Assembly: GCF_000485595.1 (NCBI RefSeq) | Contig: NW_014579393.1 | Span: 1 to 34,593 of the forward strand | Source of the DNA: Priapulus caudatus | Lineage: Eukaryota; Priapulida; Priapulimorpha; Priapulimorphida; Priapulidae | Length of the DNA: 34,593 nucleotides | Reading direction: 5' to 3' | Shown here: positions 18,284 through 27,984 of the stretch, in pieces | Layout: each line of letters begins with the position of its first letter | Position numbering within the stretch: the stretch's first letter is position 1 | The notes under the pieces: model-generated | Told to the model about the DNA's origin: nothing | The model's database searches: none | The model's input: the letters and a program-made list of their open reading frames with translations, nothing else | Translations under genes and position numbers: made by a program

Positions 18284-18529
18284 CGCGAACATGTCTTCGG
18301 CTGCATGCGGGCGATCAAGGATATGGAAGCAGACCTCATCAAGCTACGGCCGGAGGAGGTGTATATTGCTGCGACGCGGTATATGATGGAACCAATAACG
18401 AGAGAAGTTTTTAATAAGTCAACAATGACACGTATAGAACCCGTTCAGGGCGGCAGATTAGAACGCCGAAACGTTGTTCAGACACCTAAAAATGGTGCAC
18501 GGAATATGCATACAATAGTCTTATATTAA
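18284..18529 (+). CDS. Transferrin-type lobe, exon B
   Basis: TTTTTCAG precedes 18284. In phase 0 the exon encodes FGCMRAIKDMEADLIKL followed by EEVYIAATRY and MMEPITRE. This is the 'C..aI..geADa..LD...vY.A...y.l.Pi..E' signature that follows exon A in a transferrin lobe. The position of the first iron ligand Asp (after EAD..tL) reads Arg (IKLR), so iron binding is probably lost. The real exon end is uncertain: a weak donor GTTTTT at 18410 would fit the family, while the open frame runs to the stop at 18529. The remaining exons (R/T anion site, Tyr and His ligands) are not found downstream. Confidence 0.62.
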   Translation, partial: REHVFGCMRAIKDMEADLIKLRPEEVYIAATRYMMEPITREVFNKSTMTRIEPVQGGRLERRNVVQTPKNGARNMHTIVLY

Positions 18530-19095
18530 GCTATGATTTGTGGTGCGCATAATCGCAAGTTCGATGTTTTGCATTATCATCGACTCGTTATTCGTTTAGT
18601 TAACTGGTAAAGACGTACAAAGCGATGAACAATCCAGTTAACAGTGTTTTATTTGTGAACCTTTTTGTAGCGACGAACGTTGTGTAAAAATGTGGAACAT
18701 TATTCACACAGTGCAAAGATATTAGCACAAGAATCATGACATTATGTTATAAGTTTTCAGTTCTCGGTCAGTTATATGGATACAAACCGCAAGTTAAAAA
18801 TAAATTGTCATAGTTCGATCCGCATGTTTATTGTTATAAAAAAGGGGGTGTTGGTAGACTATTTCTGAAACGATGCTTACCTTGTCTGTGATCACACAAC
18901 ACACTATACGCATCGCGATAAGGAAGAAATAGTAAATTGTCAATATATTACCTGGAAGAGCTAGAAACAGTTTAGTGCCTAAACAACACTTCGTGTAACA
19001 CCAATAGGTGTTACGTTTAGGCTAAAAAATAGCATCGACAAAATAACTTTAGTTTTCAGAGAAGAAATCGCAGAAGAAATCGAAAAGTAGTTATA
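18530..19095. other. Stretch without a recognised gene
   Basis: AT-rich. AG acceptor-like sites (TTTTCAG at ~18758 and ~19058) occur, but the following frames show no transferrin motif. TTCGTGTAACACCAATAGGTGTTACGTTTAGG near 18990-19020 holds a short inverted repeat (TAACACC...GGTGTTA). Confidence 0.45.
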
Positions 19096-19278
19096 ATGGA
19101 AGTCAAAGTTGTGTCGTTCATGTTGAAAATATACTCCGATATGTGCTATACAGACATCATATGCGAGCCGGTATTCAGTACGCTTTCGAAAATTGATAGG
19201 TACCAGTACATCAGTATACCAATTCTACCTGTAGACTATCGTCCGGCACCGGGACACTTCCTTAAAAATCAATTTTAG
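19096..19278 (+). CDS. Unrecognised ORF upstream of the envelope-like block
   Basis: ATG-initiated, 60 residues, with two Cys close together (CYTDIIC) and a Pro-rich end. The following frame (to 19322) may continue it after a shift. It could be the N-terminal part of the envelope-like protein; I cannot show this. Confidence 0.3.
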   Translation: MEVKVVSFMLKIYSDMCYTDIICEPVFSTLSKIDRYQYISIPILPVDYRPAPGHFLKNQF

Positions 19279-19322
19279 AAATCACGGTTTCGGTCAGTTT
19301 ACTGTGTGCCTCTTTCCTACTG

Positions 19323-20393
19323 ATGTATGAAGTCTGTCTGGCTTCTCGAGCTGCACGTCTATCAGTAAATGAGTCAACACTCTTACCAGGTGCAGAAATC
19401 ACACGTGTTGGTACGTCACTCACAGATCCGGTTCGGGTTCCCATCATATGGAGTGTTCGCATTGTGGGTCCTGATCACACACCTCTGGTGGAACTTTATC
19501 AGAAACTCTGTGTGGATCAGTCTATCCCTGCTCCGCTATCTCCTGGTGCTGAATCCAAGTCAATTCATCAAACGGTTTGTCACACCACTATAAGTCCATG
19601 GGGCAACTTGTCACTTAAACCTAACATCTACAGGAAGAAACGTATGATTATTGGGAGCGTAGCTCTGGCAAGATCTGAGGAAAATAGAGAAAAAATACAT
19701 GAGGAAATTGTACCAAAACTGAATACTTTAAACACCAGATTACAAGAAGTTCCTGGTCAGCAAGTTCTGCTAGCAAAAAATGTTCAAGACTTCCGAACAG
19801 AATTGGTGGAACAGCTTGAGTTACTATATATCAAGACATGAACAACCAAACAGTAAAATTGACAGGTGAAATCAATTCCAATTTCAGAACAATTTTACAA
19901 GTATTATATGATTCGGAGGTACGCAATGGAATGTCCAACTATATGCTGGGAGTCTCTTTTAGACTCGAAGATGCGACATTAGTGGAGGTTAAAGGCAAAT
20001 CTAATGGATGGAACAATCCCAAACGAATGGTGTATGGGTGGGAGCAAGTATAAGTTGGAGTTAATCCGAGCCGTCCAGGCTATCACAGATGCCCCGACAC
20101 ACCAATTAACTGATATCTTCTGTCGTGCATCCTGGGAACCACTCGGATCCAATGTTGGTGACGTTGATCAGATCAATCTGTTTCGATTAGTCCCTTTAAG
20201 TGGTCTCCAGCATAACATATACAGGATTTCACCTCTCCCCATCGTCAAAGCCCTTTTCGTACGCCGGATTCCGGCCTATTTAGAGAGTATTCCGTACGCC
20301 GAAGTGCGGTACGCCGTACGCGGCGATGACAGTATAACGTATTCCGTACGCGAAATAATTGATACTATGATCGTGGATTGTGTTTTTTTCTGA
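19323..20393 (+). pseudogene. Envelope/fusion-glycoprotein-like protein, split over three frames
   Basis: Frame a: 19323-19841, with ATG. Frame b: 19838-20053, overlapping a by ATGA. Frame c: 20004-20393. Frame a has Cys and Asn-glycosylation sites, a basic RKKR motif (furin type) near residue 105, a short apolar stretch right after it, and then a heptad-rich, coiled-coil-like helix to its end. Frames b and c continue with N-glycosylation sites and a 'hydrophobic...PLPI' segment near 20240, similar in layout to F1 of baculovirus/errantivirus-type F proteins. No transmembrane anchor is certain. The layout suggests an env gene of a retroelement, but sequence identity to a named family is not established. 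The frame breaks leave it non-functional as read. Confidence 0.42.
20255..20350. repeat. Cluster of CGTACGCC motifs
   Basis: Within 95 bp CGTACGC(C/G) occurs at least five times, with TATTCCGTACGC given twice (about 20286 and 20338). The cluster overlaps the end of the envelope-like frame. Confidence 0.65.
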
Positions 20394-21556
20394 ACTTTTC
20401 CTGCCCATTTTTTAATAAATGTTGGATCTATTTACCCTGCTAACTGGAAACGAGACTGTCCCCGCACGTAGGATCGCGAACAGACGGGAATCAGTCGAAT
20501 CCAGTCGGTGTACCAGTCTAATGTTAATGAATGTATACAACCGGAACTTGCTGCCGGAGTTATGCCCCTTGTCGTGGGTTGTTGCATTCTGGGACTGCAC
20601 GATTTAGGCCATTTACGCACTTTTTGCTGTGATGAAGTGTTGAAGGGGCCGCAAATATATGTAATGAAGGGAATATGGGCATCAAAAGGGAAAGTTAATT
20701 AAAAGGCGAAAGTCATTAGGGACAGTGGAAAACTACCGGCTAGCCCCTAAGGAATGAATGTCCGGCAGGTCTTAGAAAACAATTAATCTTAGCGACGATT
20801 AAGATTAGTCGGGCGACGATAGTCAGTCACATGGAACGGTCAAGCTGGCCGTTTCTAAAGCATTCCATTAAAACGCCCTGGACACTCGCCGTCCAAGGAC
20901 GTAGCAAGGGCCAATGCTGACGTCAGATAGAAGGCTAATGATCTTGAGATTTAGAATATATACCGTGTTACTAGACCCAATAGGCAGTTCGAACTTCAGC
21001 GACACATCTGGTATGTATCAATAGGTCTTATAGTATTAGTGCTCTAGCGTATTGTTGTCTCTCTCTCTCTAAACTATTTTGAGTCATTGTATTTTGTTTA
21101 CTTACGGTACGTACCTCTGTTTACCATATACATCAACTCTGTTGATTATTCTATGAGAAACAAGTAGTACAAACTTATACTCTGTACGTGAGAGAGACGG
21201 AGCACTAGCTAAGATACATAGACCAGTGATACATTGTAACTAACCCTCTGTAGCCACGCAGGCAAGGCGTGCACTGTATTACGTTTTATCTAACACGACG
21301 AAACCCCTGTATGTTTGTTGCATTTAATTGGTGATAGTAGTAAATAGATATATATATATTGTTGTACGTACATGTCTGGTTTGTCTATCATTCTATGCTA
21401 ACCTCAGGGTAATTACCCGCACCAAGCAGAACCTTTGGGTTTGGTACACCGCATGGTATACATTATACACACGAGCCACGATCACACACACACGCACACC
21501 GGAGCGTACACGTATACACGAGGCGAGAAAAGGAATCACTACATATATGTACTACC
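20394..21556. other. Region after the envelope-like block; possible LTR, not confirmed
   Basis: Overlapping frames at 20419-20702 carry no known motif. From about 20700 the sequence has LTR-like traits: ATATATACCGTG (about 20957), a (CT)n run at 21058-21070 and AATAAA-poor flanks. No second copy exists in the window, so its ends cannot be set. CACACACACGCACACC at 21486 is a short CA repeat. Confidence 0.35.
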
Positions 21557-22163
21557 CAGGCGCGGATTTAGATGGGGGCACATCCGGCCCGTGCCCCCCC
21601 CCTTTTGAAACAAACAAAAAACAAAATAATTACATTATTAAAAAAATTACAAAATTACAAAATTACAAAATTAATTTTTCTCAATTTCAATGTTGTAAAT
21701 AAGGTTACAAGATGAGGTTCCAGTCAGAAATTGTGACATCATGACCCATTTTCATGTTTAACATAACTATTCAAATTTGTCAGTCATTCCTCTGAATTTC
21801 CTGCCAAAGAAAACATCTCAGAGTCATTACAAGAATTTGATTTTTANNNNNNNNNNNNNNNNNNNNNNNNNNNNNNNNNNNNNNNNNNNNNNNNNNNNNN
21901 NNNNNNNNNNNNNNNNNNNNNNNNNNNNNNNNNNNNNNNNNNNNNNNNNNNNNNNNNNNNNNNNNNNNNNNNNNNNNNNNNNNNNNNNNNNNNNNNNNNN
22001 NNNNNNNNNNNNNNNNNNNNNNNNNNNNGGGGGTCCGGACCCCCCTCACTTGCTTCGCTCGCTCGGGCTTGGTCGCTTTGCTCTCTCGCCGTATCATCCC
22101 CCACATTTCACTACATATTGCTCATTTGGTGCCCTTTTTTTGAAATTCTTGGATCCGCCCCTG
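21557..22163. mobile_element. hAT-like MITE with perfect 8-bp target duplication, containing the assembly gap
   Basis: The left end is CAGGCGCGGATTTAGATGGG; the right end is the inverted TTGGATCCGCCCCTG. GTACTACC stands on both sides (21549-21556 and 22164-22171): an exact 8-bp duplication as made by hAT transposases. The interior includes 182 N, so its length is unknown. No transposase is seen in the visible part. Confidence 0.85.
21847..22028. other. Assembly gap (182 N)
   Basis: A run of N inside the hAT-like MITE. The right edge resumes with GGGGGTCCGGACCCCCC, a palindrome that could have stopped sequencing or assembly. Confidence 0.99.
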
Positions 22164-22171
22164 GTACTACC

Positions 22172-22421
22172 AGTAGTAGCATCACACAACCCAGAAGCAG
22201 GACAGGAAGGCAAATCAAATTCAACAGCAGATTTGCAGACTTCTGGGCATAAAGTCTGTACCTTTTCTTCAATTATTTGCCTCTAACAAGCATGACATTA
22301 AGGTGTATTTATTGCTCACCTAATAAATAGTGTGCATGACTAAAGGTTAATAAATGTTGTGTATTGGACTATTGGTTACTGTTTGCTTATGTATTATTCG
22401 GGTGCTGGCTGCAGGTTAAAT
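22172..22421. other. Spacer without a recognised gene
   Basis: Mixed composition; nothing recognised. Confidence 0.4.
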
Positions 22422-22497
22422 AGTATTCCAGATGCCAGCCCAAAATTATGGAGTATTCCAGATGCCACTGAAAATTAGAGAGTATTCCGGATGCCAA
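22422..22497 (+). repeat. ~30-bp tandem repeat, 3 units
   Basis: TAGTATTCCAGATGCCA begins units at 22422, 22452 and 22481, with variable 12-14 bp tails. It ends in a run of ten G. Confidence 0.8.
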
Positions 22498-22768
22498 AGG
22501 GGGGGGGGGCATGGAACCCCTCCATCGTAGAAGGGTCTTATAAAATACTCTCTCCACCGAGGTCATATTTAATAACAAAGGATTTGTATACGGACTCATA
22601 CGCAGAGATAGGAATGAAAGACGAGGGGAACTGGACCATATTGAGTGGTTCGCCTTATCTGACTTGGCACAGTTAGACTCGGACGAGTCTAGCTGCTGGA
22701 AATCTCTGATTTAACTATCATCATTTGCTTATTGTAAGACAAAACTGGTCCCAACTTCAAAAGATTAC

Positions 22769-23074
22769 ATGATTGCTCCCTGGCGTGAGGGACTCTGGGT
22801 ATCGAGAATAACACATATCAAGGAAGATTGTAGAGTTGCTGAGACTGAGACCACGCTACGAGAGCATATTTTCTGGCGGTCAAAGCAAGAATGCTCCTAC
22901 TCCGTAGCAGATCATGTCGTCCTTCACTCACGTACAACCTACGAAACATCAGAGGTTTTTGTGTACCCGGAAGCGTTGGCCATTGATGCCTCACCACTTG
23001 AATTACAAGAAGTACCCGCAATTATATCATCACCCAGAATTGGACTCCTGGAAAAATTGGGAAAAAAATTGTGA
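22769..23074 (+). CDS. Unrecognised 101-residue ORF
   Basis: Starts with ATG in TTACATGATTG and ends TGA. Contents are mixed polar with a few aromatic residues (APWREGLWVSRI, HIFWRSKQECSYS). There is no signal peptide, membrane segment or known motif. A second frame over 22914-23106 is also open, so coding status is uncertain. It could be a retroelement scrap. Confidence 0.3.
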   Translation: MIAPWREGLWVSRITHIKEDCRVAETETTLREHIFWRSKQECSYSVADHVVLHSRTTYETSEVFVYPEALAIDASPLELQEVPAIISSPRIGLLEKLGKKL

Positions 23075-23218
23075 TTTAGGTAATCTCACTCAGATGATTA
23101 TCAACAATAGGGATATTGAGGGTCGAACCTGTTGATTTAATGTCGTCATCATGGAGTTTACCAGACATCTCTGGTTGGGTTTCTAGCTTCTCCATTCAAG
23201 GATAATCCCTTGTGTTTT

Positions 23219-23297
23219 AACAAAAGTTAGCCCTGCTAACCAAATGGTGAGTAATCCCGGATTACTCACCATCTGGTTAGCAAGTCTAACTTTTGTT
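23219..23297. repeat. 79-nt near-perfect hairpin
   Basis: AACAAAAGTTAG (23219-23230) pairs with CTAACTTTTGTT (23286-23297). The inner part, TGCTAACCAAATGGTGAGTA, pairs with TACTCACCATCTGGTTAGCA, leaving ATCCCGGAT at the tip. Only a few mismatches and small bulges occur. The size and pairing suit a short foldback MITE or a pre-miRNA-like hairpin. No flanking duplication is obvious. Confidence 0.85.
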
Positions 23298-23479
23298 GTT
23301 GCAAAAATGTTTTTAAGAATACGCAGCATTGCTAGTGGTATGATGTATATGGGACTCCCCCTGTCACCATCAGCACCTCCATCCTATAAGATATAAACAA
23401 TCACAGGACATTCCCACCAAAAATTTATTTAAAAACTTCTTCTAGTTTGCCGTCATCTATATCTGAAAATGTTTGGTAT

Positions 23480-23719
23480 ATGATCATATTGCTCTGCTGT
23501 GTCATTCGTGTAATGTCAGATCAAGAGCCTGGACTGTTTTACAACGTCCAACTGACATGTGGCACTGAATTTGACCTCAAAAAGTCATTGGAACAAACCG
23601 ATTGGCCTCTCAGTCCCTGCCAAGAAGTGGACGATCTCTGTGATATGAAGTGCCGTCCGGAGGGCAGTAATAAGGTTGGCTACGTTTCGACCATGAAATA
23701 CATAGCTATGTTTGCATAG
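23480..23719 (+). CDS. Small secreted Cys-containing protein or first exon, unrecognised
   Basis: From the ATG at 23480, 79 residues. MIILLCCVIRVMS looks like a short signal peptide. Mature part: LTCGTEFDL, a W, PCQEVDDLCDMKC, then Gly/Lys-rich. The C...W..PC and C...C pattern is a little like the end of a sushi/CCP module, but too short to assign. The frame is open for 11 codons upstream of the ATG. AAGGTTGGC near 23675 could be a splice donor, making the rest intron. Confidence 0.35.
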   Translation: MIILLCCVIRVMSDQEPGLFYNVQLTCGTEFDLKKSLEQTDWPLSPCQEVDDLCDMKCRPEGSNKVGYVSTMKYIAMFA

Positions 23720-23924
23720 AAAAAAGAGTGATGATTAGAGTGAAACGAAACAGGAAAGGGTCAATCAAGTATTTAACTACATGTAGTACAGTAGCATATT
23801 TACTGGTCCCAGTTAAGTTAGCATTCCAAAATAGGATTTCTTAACTTAGTAGTTTATGCTCGAGTTAGCGTTTACTTAAGTTTTTTTTATACTTTCAGTT
23901 TACCGCTGTTGACACTACATCACT

Positions 23925-24086
23925 GTGACGCATGCATGTACGTTGTCATCTTCGACTCTAATAAAACGCGTGTACGAGACATTGATACTATCTTGACGTG
24001 ATTCTCCACATAGTAAAAGAACATTTCAAGGAAAATCGAAGACGTACGTATACTACTACGCCATAATGGCCGAGGATTATGGACTA
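23925..24086 (+). repeat. 165-bp direct repeat, copy A
   Basis: GTGACGCATGCATGTACG through GCCATAATGGCCGAGGATTATGGACT. Copy B is at 24268-24430. At its end a 21-bp unit (ATGGCCGAGGATTATGGACT) is itself doubled. Confidence 0.88.
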
Positions 24087-24267
24087 TGGCCGAGGATTAT
24101 GGACGGGTCGGAAGGCAGTGTTTTCCGCGGCATCGGCTGTGGCGGGGGCGCATTTCCGATCCTAGAAGCGAGGCTTCTTGCTGGCGACGGGTTTGATGCA
24201 TACGGCGTCATCCATCCTGTGATCAGCCGGCTCACTTCCTGGTCGATTTCCTCAATCATGCTGCCGA
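24087..24267 (-). other. Unique 181-bp insert between the direct repeats, with open frames
   Basis: More GC-rich than its flanks. The minus strand has an ATG frame (24259 to 24077, 60 residues) starting MIEEIDQEVSRLITGW, then Pro/Ser/Arg-rich. The plus strand is also open (from the ATG at 24066). No family is recognised. Unit-insert-unit geometry resembles a miniature terminal-repeat element or a tandem duplicate with an insertion. Confidence 0.5.
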
Positions 24268-24430
24268 GTGACGCATGTATGTACGTTGTCATCCTCGACT
24301 CTAATAAAACGCGTGTATAAGACATTGATACTATGTTGACGTGATTCTCCACATAGTAAAAGAACATTTCAAGGAAAATCGAAGACGTACGTATACTACT
24401 ACGCCATAATGGCTGAGGAGTATGGACTCA
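24268..24430 (+). repeat. 165-bp direct repeat, copy B
   Basis: Same as 23925-24086 with few changes (GTACGAGACATT against GTATAAGACATT; TATCTTGACG against TATGTTGACG). Confidence 0.88.
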
Positions 24431-25340
24431 ATCTGCTGGCAGAAGCCATGCACGCGCAACTCAGAAGCATGATTTTTTTTAACAAACAACCAAATCATGA
24501 CCATGATCATTGAATCAATCAATCAATCCAATACAAATCAAATCAATCAAATCCAAAAAATGTCTTTTTTTATTATCTTGATTTATTTTTTTGATTGATT
24601 GGTCGTCATCATTGTGATCGTGATCGTAATCGATCGATCGATTCGAAGTCATTCTCTTTTCGCATTTCTTTTGAAGCCAAGTTTTTTTTTAAACTTATTG
24701 TGGTTGTGTAAAATCAACAGTACGAAGTTTGAAGTTTATCGTTTTATGTAGGGTAAAGGAGCCAAATGTCGGACAGGAGTCAATAGTCGGCCGCCTACGT
24801 AAAAAACTATTTTGTAATTATTTGTGAATGTTATTTAATAAAAAAACCAAGTTATTTCTACAGATTAATGTGTTATGTACATTTTTATACTAAATAATCT
24901 AGACTGTTGCATATATAAAGATTTACGAGAATTTATTTATACTCCCATGAGCCTTCAGCAGCCTCTTGCCGCCAATATTGAAATTACGTCGGTGTGTAGC
25001 AGAAAATTTCGGGTGGGTAAATCGTTGTGTTTCTTGTTAAATAACACAAGTATTCATGACTATGTGTGTTTTTAACATGAATGAACATGTCAGGATGCCT
25101 TTTTACATAAGTTTACAAAAAAATACTTTCATTACATGAAATCGGACAGTAGAATCATAATGTCAACTCTCTTAGAAGCAACACTTTTTAATTTGCACCT
25201 TTTAAAAACGAATTTAATTAGATTGTATATACCTACTGTATATTTTTAAAAGTACTAAGAGCAAAATTATTACTGGATCATATTAATAGCTTATAATAAA
25301 ATATAAATAATAACATAACATCATGGAAATTGAAATAAAA
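24431..25340. other. AT-rich stretch without a recognised gene
   Basis: Contains simple AATC repeats (about 24513-24555) facing TTGATTGATTGG (24590-24601), a GATCG run near 24620-24645, and GTAAAGGAGCCAAATGTCGG at 24752, which might be a transposon end but has no inverted mate within the window. Confidence 0.4.
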
Positions 25341-25444
25341 TTGTTTTAATTTACAATAAATCGGAAATGTAACAATGTTTTATTTTATAATAAATCAAAA
25401 ATGTAGAACTGTTTTATTTTACAATAAAACTAAATTGTAACATC
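25341..25444. repeat. AT-rich tandem repeat, ~35-bp unit, 3 copies
   Basis: TTGTTTTA.TTTACAATAAATC..AAATGTA(A/G)AAC-like units follow one another at about 25343, 25377 and 25411. Confidence 0.65.
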
Positions 25445-25658
25445 GTATTAATTGTGCATAATTAAATTTTAAACGAGTTAAATTTTAAATTAAATACTGC
25501 ATTAAATCTGAATTTTGCAAAAAAGTAAAGGTGCAGTATATACACAGTCTCCCTCTCCCCTGCGTCCCACCTCTCTAATACAAACTTTATTTTTACATTG
25601 TAAACACCGCCCTAGTACACAATGGTTCCCAACCCCGCGCACATTATCTCCTGCCTAC

Positions 25659-25788
25659 AGCCTCGTCTACCTGACGAAATTTAACTCGAGTTAGCGATTA
25701 TGTAGCGTCTACATAGCTATTATCTAGCGATTATGTAGCCCCGTATAAACACTTAACTCAAGTTAAATTTCCTCGTGTAAACGAGGCT
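25659..25788. mobile_element. 130-bp MITE with ~35-bp inverted ends
   Basis: AGCCTCGTCTACCTGACGAA...AACTCGAGTTA at the left is repeated inverted as TTAACTCAAGTTAAATTT...TAAACGAGGCT at the right. Inside, TAGCGATTATGTAGC occurs twice as a direct repeat. TA bases flank both ends, allowing a TA-type target, but this is weak. Confidence 0.75.
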
Positions 25789-25926
25789 TATATGTACACC
25801 ATAACATCGATACCACTGTCAATCCGTCCAATCCTGCTAATGTTTCCTTCTCTTTTAGCCTGTTCTATTTCCATCAACGACCTCTCCTCCTCATGCCTCG
25901 GTGCCTCAAACTAGCTAAATCAGTAA

Positions 25927-27484
25927 ATGGCAAGATACCGATATGAGTTAGGCCGTGCTTGCTGTCAAGCAGAAAAGAATGTCAACGAGAGAAGCAGCAA
26001 AATTTTACAATGTACCAAAATCGACTCTTGGTGACAGAGTCACAGGGAAAATTAAGGAAAAATCTAAAATGGGTTGTCCGACAACCATCCCCCTCAAAAT
26101 AGAAAATGACCTAGTCACTAATGCGAAAAAATGTGCTGCCTCCGGATTTGGATATTCGCGAAAAACGTTTTTGGACAAGGCAACACAACTGTGTACTAGA
26201 ATGGAAATTCCAATCAAGAGTAAATCAGGAAGCCTGGGAAAAGACTGGTGGAAAGGCTTCAAATCACGTCATCAGGACATCTCTCTCAGAAAACCCGAAA
26301 AGCTGACAACAGTGAGAGCAAGAATGCTAAACCGCACGGTAACATCGAAATACTTTCCAGACCTCGGAGAAATTTTAGAAAAGCTAGACATAAAAAACAA
26401 GCCACAACAAATTTACAACTGCGACGAGACTGGCATCAACTTTGAGCACCAACCATCCAAAATAATAGCAGCAAGGGGGGCAAAAGTAGTACAGAGCAGG
26501 GTTAGTAACAGCAAGCAGAATGTAACGGTTATGGCTGCAATCAACGCAGCTGGTGAAGTGATTCCGCCAGCTGTTGTTGTCAAGGGAAAAACAAGCAAGG
26601 CACTGCAGGGGTACGACACAGCGTCCGGGCCACCAGGGACGCTGTGGTTGTACCAAAAAAAGCATGGATGGAGGACGTGCTCGGCAAGGACTGGCTGCAG
26701 TCAGTCTTCCTCCCCAACGCCAGGAAGGAGCGGCCTCTCCTGCTAGTCTTGGATGGCCACAGCAGTCACGTCACTCTGGACTTTATCCAGCTAGCCAGAG
26801 AAAACACCCGCACCCCACACCGCACACTACTCACTTCCTGCAGCCTCTCGACAGATCATTCTTTGGCCCCCTAAAACAAAACTATAATGCAGTATGCACA
26901 AAATTTATCAGGGAAAATCCGGACAAGATGATCAGCAAGTGGGTTTAGCCCTCCCTTTTTAGAGGCAGTAGGCTACAAACCATAGCGCCACTCACTATAG
27001 CAAACGGGTTCCGCGCAACATGATTATATCCATTCAGTCCAAGCGCGATCCCCGAAGCAGCATTCATGCCGTCCGACCCGTACGACCTGCCAGCACCCAT
27101 CAGCGATTCCAGCACCATTCCACGATCCAACAGCACCCTTTCAGAGGAGGTAGGCATTGGAGGCACCCCTACAGAGGAAAGACAAGCAGCTACAGCTACA
27201 ATAATATCAGCAGAGCTGGCTGCTCTTCAAGTGCTCGAAAACACCTTGAGCAAAGAGCAAGTAGACACGTTCAACAACAGGCTTGAAAATGAGTACGACA
27301 TGCCAGAAACATACGACCAACTATATTCGTGTTGGAGGAGCTTAAAAGAAGATGCTGCCGCTACACCATCGCCGCAGCTTGTCGACGTTGTGGAAGCTGT
27401 CGGTCCCATTCCATCTTGGGACGACAGTGTCGAATCAATATTCGCCCAACCATTGACAAGCACAACCCTAGATAATAACCCTAG
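25927..27484 (+). pseudogene. pogo/Tigger (CENP-B/Jerky-like) transposase, frameshifted
   Basis: ATG at 25927 (a one-base shift before LAVKQKRMSTREAAKFYNVP). A Psq-type helix-turn-helix (VPKSTLGDRV) comes first, then a CENP-B-type HTH (LGKDWWKGFKSRH). The DDE_1 domain begins with YNCDETGIN (first Asp, about 26422) and contains NVTVMAAINAAGEVIPP. After a shift near 26640: LLVLDGHSSHV (second Asp, about 26751). After another near 26860: THFLQPLDRSFFGPLK (third Asp, about 26847). The C-terminal part, with a GFR..G.YP.nP..i..-type segment broken near 26960-27060, runs in an acidic frame to about 27484. The triad is intact but split over at least three frames, so the gene is not functional as read. 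Terminal inverted repeats were not found. Confidence 0.88.
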
Positions 27485-27984
27485 CAAAATTTGCACTGAT
27501 TGTTCGCTTGGACACATTGTTTTTTTCAGCTGGTGCCTGAGCACTGGCCACGCGCTGGTGCAGTGGAGATGCAGCAAGTTTATTAATAGCCCTCACTGCC
27601 CAAGTCGTTTCCTGGAAATACACACTCATACTCATAGTGCTTTCTGCCAATACCCTAGCTTTGCACCGCCCCCCCCCTACCATCGCTCAGTGTTATAATG
27701 TGTTTCTATGCATTTTGTATCTGGCATGTCTACGGTAAATGGAACAGCCTAGTCAGACAGGTGCTGTCTGCAAGGTGTCGCGTAGTTTGTCTGTTAATCA
27801 GATTAACACATTGGGAGAATGGCGTCCACATTGCCAACCAAAAAACCCCGACTTTTACAGAAATTCAGGAACGAATATACACAAATGTGTCCTGTACTTG
27901 TGAAGTCAAAACTCAGTGTTAATCATGGCTATTGCATGGTATTGTAGCGGCGGCCTGATTTGTGCGCCCACCCGGGTCGCGCCG
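27485..27984. other. Downstream flank of the pogo gene; border to GC-rich DNA
   Basis: The frame of the transposase stays open to 27698 but becomes low in recognisable content. After that, nothing is recognised. GC content jumps at about 27950. Confidence 0.45.

Noticed and set aside
17960-18292. Minus-strand ORF with repeated His/Pro/Cys
   Set aside because: It is a translation of the TGGGA/TGGCA satellite.
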